NCBI RefSeq assembly: GCF_943734655.1 | Contig: NC_071355.1 | Location: 191,405,939-191,469,938 of the forward strand | DNA length: 64,000 nt | Origin: Sabethes cyaneus | Taxonomy: Eukaryota > Arthropoda > Insecta > Diptera > Culicidae | Direction of reading: 5' to 3' | Part shown: positions 59,116 to 64,000 of the stretch, piece by piece | Position numbering within the stretch: the first letter of the stretch is position 1 | Layout: the number at the start of each line of letters is the position of its first letter | The notes under the pieces: model-generated | Databases searched by the model: none | What the model saw: the letters and a program-made list of their open reading frames with translations, nothing else | Told to the model about the DNA's origin: nothing | Position numbers and translations under genes: made by a program

Positions 59116-59380
59116 ATGCAATGGCACTAGACTTTGAAAAGACTGTTGATAATACGAGGATCCAATTTATTGAAAGAAATATTGAAAGGTTTAGAGATAC
59201 CAACTAGATTTAAAGATAGGGCACTGCAATATATTAGGCGAGAGAAGACGCATATGGGAGTCCAATGAAGTTGTTCTTGGGAAGGGAAATAAATTACCGG
59301 CAAGGCACGAAAATTGATTCACAAGAGAGAGTAGTTGAGAAATTGTGGAGAAAATGACTCCAAAGATTTCAACTAAAGAA
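59116..59380 (+). pseudogene. Possible I/CR1-like RT fragment
   Basis: Begins MALDFEKTVDNTRIQF, which resembles the ALDFEKAYD palm block of several non-LTR RTs. A later segment, LFLGREINYRQGT, could match an R-I-N-x-x-QG-x block. No YADD box is visible. Weak call. Confidence 0.3.
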
Positions 59381-59399
59381 ACTTAACCTATTTTGTTTT

Positions 59400-60050
59400 T
59401 GTTTTTTCTTTTGTGTGGATATTATCACTACGTCCAGCATTTTGATCTATTGTGAGCTTATCCAGGTGTTGTTCCGCACTTCGTTGTTATTGCAGTATCG
59501 CTATAGAGTGAGCGAACTGCTTATTATCCGTGCTTAAAGTGTCGGTGGGTTTTCACCCCTTTTTCCCTCTACGCTTCTTATTACTTTTCAACCAATCTAG
59601 CTCTAGAGCCAGGAAGTGCGGAGACTAGTTAATATTTGTTCTTGGACAAGAGGCTTCGTTCGCACCTCGAGCAAGTATCATTCTTATAACCAGTCCCGGC
59701 TAAAGGCTTCACGGTCGGTAAAGCAGAGTTAAGCACAGAGTGAGGGTGTGTATGTGTGAATGTATGTGTTCCTTACTACTTATGCATTACCAATCTCGTT
59801 CCTAGAACCAGGAAGAGGCTTCATCCGCACCTCAAGCAAGTACCACTCTTATAATAACTTGTCCTGGTAAGAGGCTTTTATTGTTAGGAAATGCATAATG
59901 CGGTAGGAAGGATGTGGAGGGGCCTGTGAATAAACCCATGCTAAAGTCACTTAACATCGAATGGCCTGATTCTACTAAGATTCGAACCCACGACCACTCG
60001 CTTGTCAAGGCAGACTCGGTAACCTTGCGGCTGCAGGGCCCCCCGAACTT
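59400..60050 (-). mobile_element. SINE-like composite, family 4, with tRNA-like head at 59,958-60,044
   Basis: The minus-strand head is GGGGCCCTGCAGCCGCAAGG, followed by GTTACCGAG and a B-box-like GTGGGTTCGAATC. The body contains a degenerate direct duplication: 59,600-59,700 and 59,795-59,875 share CTAGARCCAGGAAG, AGAGGCTTCRTYCGCACCTC and AGCAAGTAYCAYTCTTATAA. It is not a functional tRNA gene. Confidence 0.6.
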
Positions 60051-60054
60051 AACA

Positions 60055-60320
60055 CAGTCACAATTTATAAAATTTTAGCTGCATTTAATGATTAATGCCT
60101 TAAAATCGACATTTTCAACAAGCGAGGGTCCATTATACGGTAAACAATGCAAAATATGTCACCGTTAGTGGACCCACTTCATGCAAAATTCCTATAATAG
60201 ACTCGGTTGCTATCATATTATAAATCACAAGGGTTCATAAAAGGAAACCGGACTTTTTAATCAGTTTTAAAAAATGTGCATAATATAGAGATTTGCAACA
60301 TAAATTGATATTTTTTAGGC
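60055..60320. other. No feature seen
   Basis: AT-rich stretch without ORFs or paired ends. Confidence 0.4.
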
Positions 60321-60329
60321 TTAATAGAA

Positions 60330-60525
60330 AGTTACTCGTATTGTTAGTGCCATCGGTTGCGTGTTTAGCGTTACCAGTGCAAAATAATTCATGGAAGAAA
60401 GGTGCATAAGTCGAACCAAGCTATGATCTAATATTATAACCGAATTTGAACCCACAACACCCGACAGGGCATGTGGCAAGCTGGTTCCCGTGTACCTATG
60501 AACCGCAGTGGCGCTGGACAAAAGG
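60330..60525 (-). mobile_element. tRNA-derived SINE-like element, family 1, second copy
   Basis: Minus strand shares with 17,295-17,462: CCAGCGCC, GGTTCATAGGTAC, CACATGCC, GGGTGTTGTGGGTTC, AGCTTGGTTCGAC and ATGCACCTT. B-box-like GGGTTCAAATTC at about 60,445-60,455. Confidence 0.6.
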
Positions 60526-60759
60526 AGATTGCAGAACCCCCTTGTTAAAATAGCGACGTATGTGGTTGGGCTATTTTTAGACACAAATTGTGCCTCTTCC
60601 TCCGTCAACTGTAGAAACCACCGACCGAGAAGTTTCAATCTAACTTGTTTTTACTGCCAGGACGACGACACTATGCAGGCCGTTACGATTTGCAAGGTAC
60701 TACGCGTGACGCTGTTCGTCTGTCAGCGTGTTAGCCGTGTTGTTATTAATAACAATATT

Positions 60760-60888
60760 TTTTTTTTTTTTTTGTTATAGTCACTTTAACCAGCTTGGGT
60801 CATTCGTGACTTCTGCGGGGTTGGGATTTGAACCCGGGTCCTTGGCGTGAGAGGCGTGAATGCTAACCACTACGCCGGGACTGACCCC
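60760..60888 (-). mobile_element. tRNA-derived SINE, family 5, with poly-A tail and target duplication
   Basis: Minus strand: GGGGTCAGTCCCGGCG head, A-box-like GTAGTGGTTAGCATTC, B-box GGGTTCAAATCCC, a short body (CACGAATGACCC, GTTAAAGTGACTATAAC) and an A14 tail (T run at 60,760-60,773). The flanks are AATAACAATATT (60,748-60,759) and AATATCAATATT (60,889-60,900), a 12-bp duplication with one mismatch. This is a complete SINE insertion, and the well-kept Pol III boxes make it the most recent-looking SINE here. Confidence 0.85.
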
Positions 60889-60977
60889 AATATCAATATT
60901 AATGCCTGACCGCATTTCAAGGTCAAAGGCTAAAAACACGAGTTTGGCCATGGAAGAAAGCCAGTTAAGCATTAAAG

Positions 60978-61269
60978 CACAGAACAGAAGTGGAAGTCCA
61001 TACGATTCGGCGATCAAAACTGGTGACAGAGTCTTTTTTGTTTTTATTTTTCTTTGGGAAGGTTTTTCTATAGAAGTGAATAACAGCAAAATAAGCAGAA
61101 CGTTCGCTGCCAATCGCATAGCAGCTTTCACATGCTTTCGTGTGCATTCGTATGCGTTCGTATGCGTGTGTTTTCGCGGAAAAAAGTGACTCGCTACCGT
61201 CAGGTTCGCTAGTATCTGTAGAAAGTAGCATGTACGTGTTTGGATTTCTACTTCCACTTCTGTTCTGTG
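60978..61269 (+). mobile_element. MITE family U, copy 1 (292 bp)
   Basis: The inverted ends start CACAGAACAGAAGTGGAAGT. The flanks are ATTAAAG (60,971-60,977) and ACTAAAG (61,270-61,276), a 7-bp duplication with one mismatch. The interior includes a CATTCGTATGCGTTCGTATG short repeat (61,145-61,165). Copy 2, inverted, lies at 61,700-62,149. This copy lacks the nested insert present in copy 2. The 158-residue minus-strand frame spanning the MITE and the adjacent SINE is not a gene. Confidence 0.85.
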
Positions 61270-61276
61270 ACTAAAG

Positions 61277-61690
61277 GGTTCATTAATGGTTAATTTACCC
61301 TACCACACGTTTGACTGACGAACAAACTGATGTCTGAGCTAGTAATACACGTCGCCTACTTAGTAAATGTAATAAAAAATGTACAGGGATAGCAGCAAAG
61401 TAGCCGCATATTTTACCAAATTAGCTTTTAAGTGGCAATTAAAGTGACTTAAATGCTTATTGGCTTGCACGTGAATAGCATTGGTAATGCTTATTGCTTA
61501 CCTGGGCTTTGAGTCAGGGCATCCAAAGGTTGTTCAGTAGAAACTCAGCTGCAGAAATTCGGTTGATCAGAGGGATCGTTGCGACGCACGCAAGTTCAAA
61601 ACAGATACAATTAGCGGTGAATCGATCTTGACATTTATAACTTTTGCTACATATATAACTGAACCGTGCTACGGCTCTGGAGTGTCTGAA
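61277..61690. other. Spacer between the two family-U MITEs, no gene
   Basis: AT-rich, with TTAAAGTGACTTAAATGCTTAT-like motifs near 61,438 but no open frame or paired ends. Confidence 0.4.
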
Positions 61691-61699
61691 GATTTATAA

Positions 61700-62149
61700 C
61701 ACAGAACAGAAGTGGAAGTAGAAATCCAAACACGTACATGCTACCTTCTACAGATACTAGCGAACCTGGCGGTAGTGAGTCACTTTTTCCCACGAAAAAA
61801 CACGAACGCATACGAATGCACACGAAAGCATGTGAAATCTGCTAAGCGATTGGCAGCGAGCGTTTTGCTTATTGGCCTTGCCAGCGTTGCTGATATTGTT
61901 CAGGGGTTTGCGTGTGAAAAAAAAGAAAGGGAACTATTTTTGCTTTTGTCAACACTCACGCGTTGACAGTTCGGCACGAGATTTCCTGTAAGTGCGAGCA
62001 GCCTACGAAATCTCTTTCAACGCTGGCAAGGCCAATATTGCTGTTATTCGCTTCTATGCGAAAACCTTCCCAAAGAAAAAGAAAAACAAAAAAGTCTCTG
62101 TTACCAGTTTTGATCGCCGAATCGTTCGGACTTCCACTTCTGTTCTGTG
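61700..62149 (-). mobile_element. MITE family U, copy 2, inverted (450 bp with nested insert)
   Basis: Same ends as copy 1 in the opposite orientation, with flanks TTTATAA (61,693-61,699) and CTTATAA (62,150-62,156). It aligns with the reverse complement of copy 1 except for a 164-bp insert at 61,872-62,035. Without that insert it is close to 286 bp. Confidence 0.85.
61872..62035. mobile_element. TA-flanked MITE nested in family-U copy 2 (164 bp)
   Basis: The inverted ends are TTGGCCTTGCCAGCGTTG. TA is on both sides (61,870-61,871 and 62,036-62,037). Copy 1 of the host MITE lacks it (GCTTATTTTGCTG on the minus strand), which supplies the empty site. Confidence 0.85.
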
Positions 62150-62156
62150 CTTATAA

Positions 62157-62364
62157 GACAACAACGATCGAGATACGGTGGTAGATTTGCTTAACGCAAA
62201 ACTGCTTAAAGCTTAACGCATAACAAGCCCGTTTTTGCACTCATTCAATACGCATTCAACACGCAAAGTGCCGGTTGATAAGGTTAACAAATTTTGTAGG
62301 CATTTTCTATCAGTGGAGGTACTGAGGAACAATACAGCGCCGTCAAACAGTGAGGATAACTGAA
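62157..62364. other. No feature seen
   Basis: Short stretch with the direct repeats GCTTAACGCA (62,190 and 62,211) and no ORF. Confidence 0.4.
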
Positions 62365-62650
62365 AAGAAGATCATTAATCGAATCGTTGAAACACAAATA
62401 GGAGAGTTCCCATGTTGCTGCCTAGCGGAACACTCGAGAAGTTCGTAAGCCGGGAAGAGAAACAGGAGTCGACTTGCACATGTAGAACTCTGCCACCTGA
62501 GTTAGAACTGAGCCATTTTGTCAAATTTCGCGCAAGGTCGAGTCGCGAATTTTTCGGTAGCAGTATTTTATAGTCAATGCGATTCAACGTTGCTTTTCGG
62601 TCAGTACAGATTACATCAATTTATGCTTTTTGTTTCATGTATGATATATA
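62365..62650 (-). pseudogene. Jockey-like RT fragment
   Basis: Minus-strand frame 62,587-62,375 reads RIDYKILLPKNSRLDLARNL, then TKWLSSNSGG, then LTNFSSVPLGSNMGTLLFVF. These are the palm block and the SGVPQGSNLGPLLF block (Q changed to L). Upstream on the minus strand (62,590-62,640) lies MKQKA, then IDVICTDRKATL, the first palm block. It ends before the YADD box. Same lineage as the 6.8-7.5 kb and 17.9-22.8 kb copies. Confidence 0.8.
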
Positions 62651-62654
62651 TACT

Positions 62655-63135
62655 ATAGTGCGTAAGATCCATATGGTTTGTGCTTACGGATCAAAAAGGC
62701 ATAGATCTGTCTAGGTCGACAGAAATATTGAATAATATTCAGGCAATAGTTAATTGATGCTTTATTGTGGTGCGGGCCACCGTGCCTAATACTACCAGTT
62801 GAAATTTTGTTAAAATTTCCATTAATTTCACTCAACTCGACGTATTCGAATGATACTTGGAGCTGGAGAAGCTTGTGATGGTGATGACTCTATGCAGATG
62901 ATTTGCTACAAACTGCTGGTAGCAGCAGTTATTGGGATGGGAGTTTTATTCTAGCAAAGACCTACGTGCCGTTAAAACCCATAATACGCCTAGTATGACA
63001 TTCTTACCTTCTCAGGTGGCCTTTAGGTACGACGCATGTGAGTAAAAATTGATGAAATTTTAACCAAAATTAGTTAACAGTGTAATATTTACGTCTACGT
63101 TTACGACATCGAAATAAGAGCAGATTCGTCATAAA
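62655..63135. other. No gene recognised
   Basis: AT-rich sequence, no motif. It may contain the unrecognised 5' end of the mariner-type element that follows. Confidence 0.4.
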
Positions 63136-63139
63136 ATCA

Positions 63140-63960
63140 TATGCACCGCTGTGAAAAATTGGATTGCGCAGCCCAGACAGATCGGGAAACACATGGGAAC
63201 CCATCATCCCCTATAGTGTACTGGATGATTAAGTCATTCAAGGAGACCCACACGATTCAACGACGGTCAGGCAGCGGTCGAAAACCGAAAACACCAGATC
63301 TGCTGAAGGCCAGGAAGGTTTCAGTCTGTTTAACCATCGTCAGCGAAACCCGTCGATTCGCCTTGCGGCGAAGATGGTTTCATCTGGTATGTCCAAAACA
63401 CGATGACCAAAACCTGTGCCTGGAAGTTGTACTGAGAGTGACTGATGAAACTGGGCTGCATCATGATGGACGACGAGACTTACATGGCCGTGCCTGAGGA
63501 CGGAAGGTAAAAGAAGGTGGATAAATTCGTCAGAAAATTCATGATTTAGTAAGCCATTTTTGGGTTCCAGTCATGCATCACAACGGGTAGCATCACCGGA
63601 TAAATCTACCGGGACTAATGCTTCCAGAAGTGCCTGCTGGTCCTCTAGCGTTGTCGTGGAGGCGACACGCTGTAAAGATTGGTGCAAGTACGAGCAGTCA
63701 GTGTTAGACTAGTACAGAGAAAACAATTTTGAATTAAATACCAAAACACGTCATATCGCCGAAGCTTCAGCCAGCTTCGGGTTCTCAGGAGGGCCAGACT
63801 TCATAGAGTATCTAAAGTATTGGAAAACAGTCGATCTCACCATGCCTCAAAGCCTTATGAGTGGTATCAAGCGCAAGTGTGGGCATTTGGTGATGGAGAT
63901 CTCACAGTACAATGAAGAAGAAAGCTAGTCATAATGTTGTAATTTATTATTTGAAAGTTT
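63140..63960 (+). pseudogene. Mariner-type (ITmD37E-like) transposase relic at the right edge
   Basis: The open frame 63,141-63,497 covers the N-terminal DNA-binding half: SSPIVYWMIKSFKETHTIQR then RSGSGRKPKTPD at about 63,205-63,295 (a GRPRKT-like linker between HTH units). After a frame change, CIMMDDETYM at about 63,458-63,487 carries the first catalytic aspartate region. A degenerate middle (ITTGSITG, about 63,575-63,600) lacks a recognisable second aspartate. The C-terminus reads PQSLMSGIKRKCGHLV at about 63,846-63,893, like 47,180-47,230. The 3' inverted end is not seen and may lie just beyond the window. Confidence 0.7.
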
Positions 63961-64000
63961 GAAGAAAATCCGATTTAAAATGAAATTTTGACGACCATTT

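Noticed and set aside
60780..60890. Possible functional tRNA gene on the minus strand
   Set aside because: Good Pol III boxes, but it has a poly-A tail, a 12-bp target duplication and a non-tRNA body, so it is a SINE.
60781..61257. 158-residue minus-strand frame
   Set aside because: It spans a MITE and a SINE, and no domain is visible.

Overview
This window looks like non-coding, transposon-saturated DNA from a mosquito (Culicidae). The evidence is the mix of mobile elements: RTE-clade retrotransposons, Jockey-like reverse transcriptases, Tc1/mariner-type elements resembling the mosquito ITmD37E group, TA-flanked MITEs, foldback MITEs with apparent 7-bp target duplications, tRNA-derived SINEs, and Helitron-like elements rich in microsatellites. 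The assignment to Diptera/Culicidae rests on recognised families and is an inference; I cannot name the species. I found no intact host protein-coding gene. Almost every long open frame is a broken retroelement, a shadow of one, or an artefact of a tandem repeat.

Layout. 1-2806: an RTE copy on the minus strand, split by two MITEs. 2807-5700: a dispersed AT-rich repeat, a first Helitron-like piece (4036 onward), and a repeat that recurs at 31.8 kb. 6145-7508: an unassigned segment, then a Jockey-like RT relic split by a MITE. 7510-11350: no recognisable gene. 11351-12950: a MITE and a second RTE lineage. 13.3-16.4 kb: AT-rich, unassigned. 16.4-24.0 kb: a nested stack in which a Jockey-like element is interrupted by a 3.8-kb hAT-like insertion that itself holds RTE pieces and a MITE, followed by a mariner fragment and another RTE relic. 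24.0-27.2 kb: unassigned.

27.2-38.0 kb: a large degenerate satellite built on a 7-bp motif (TTTCGAC), carrying two nearly identical Helitron-like elements packed with a ~143-bp minisatellite. Next come a Penelope-type hammerhead-ribozyme relic (38.2 kb), a pure TTTATAC heptamer array (38.5-38.8 kb), and a perfect 1,748-bp CTGT tetranucleotide array (40,567-42,314). 42.3-45.1 kb is unassigned.

45.2-52.6 kb: SINEs, RTE copies nested in each other, and a mariner-type element. 52.7-54.9 kb is unassigned. 54.9-64.0 kb: SINEs, a hAT transposase fragment, RTE and mariner relics, an oppositely oriented MITE pair with a further MITE nested in one copy, and a final mariner-type copy that runs to the window edge.

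Nothing here forms a pathway. The informative content is the insertion chronology, which can be read from nested target-site duplications and, in two places, from an empty site present in the same window. The candidates most worth a second look are the Helitron/minisatellite/heptamer-satellite complex at 27-38 kb, the hammerhead relic beside the heptamer array, and the exceptionally long pure CTGT array.
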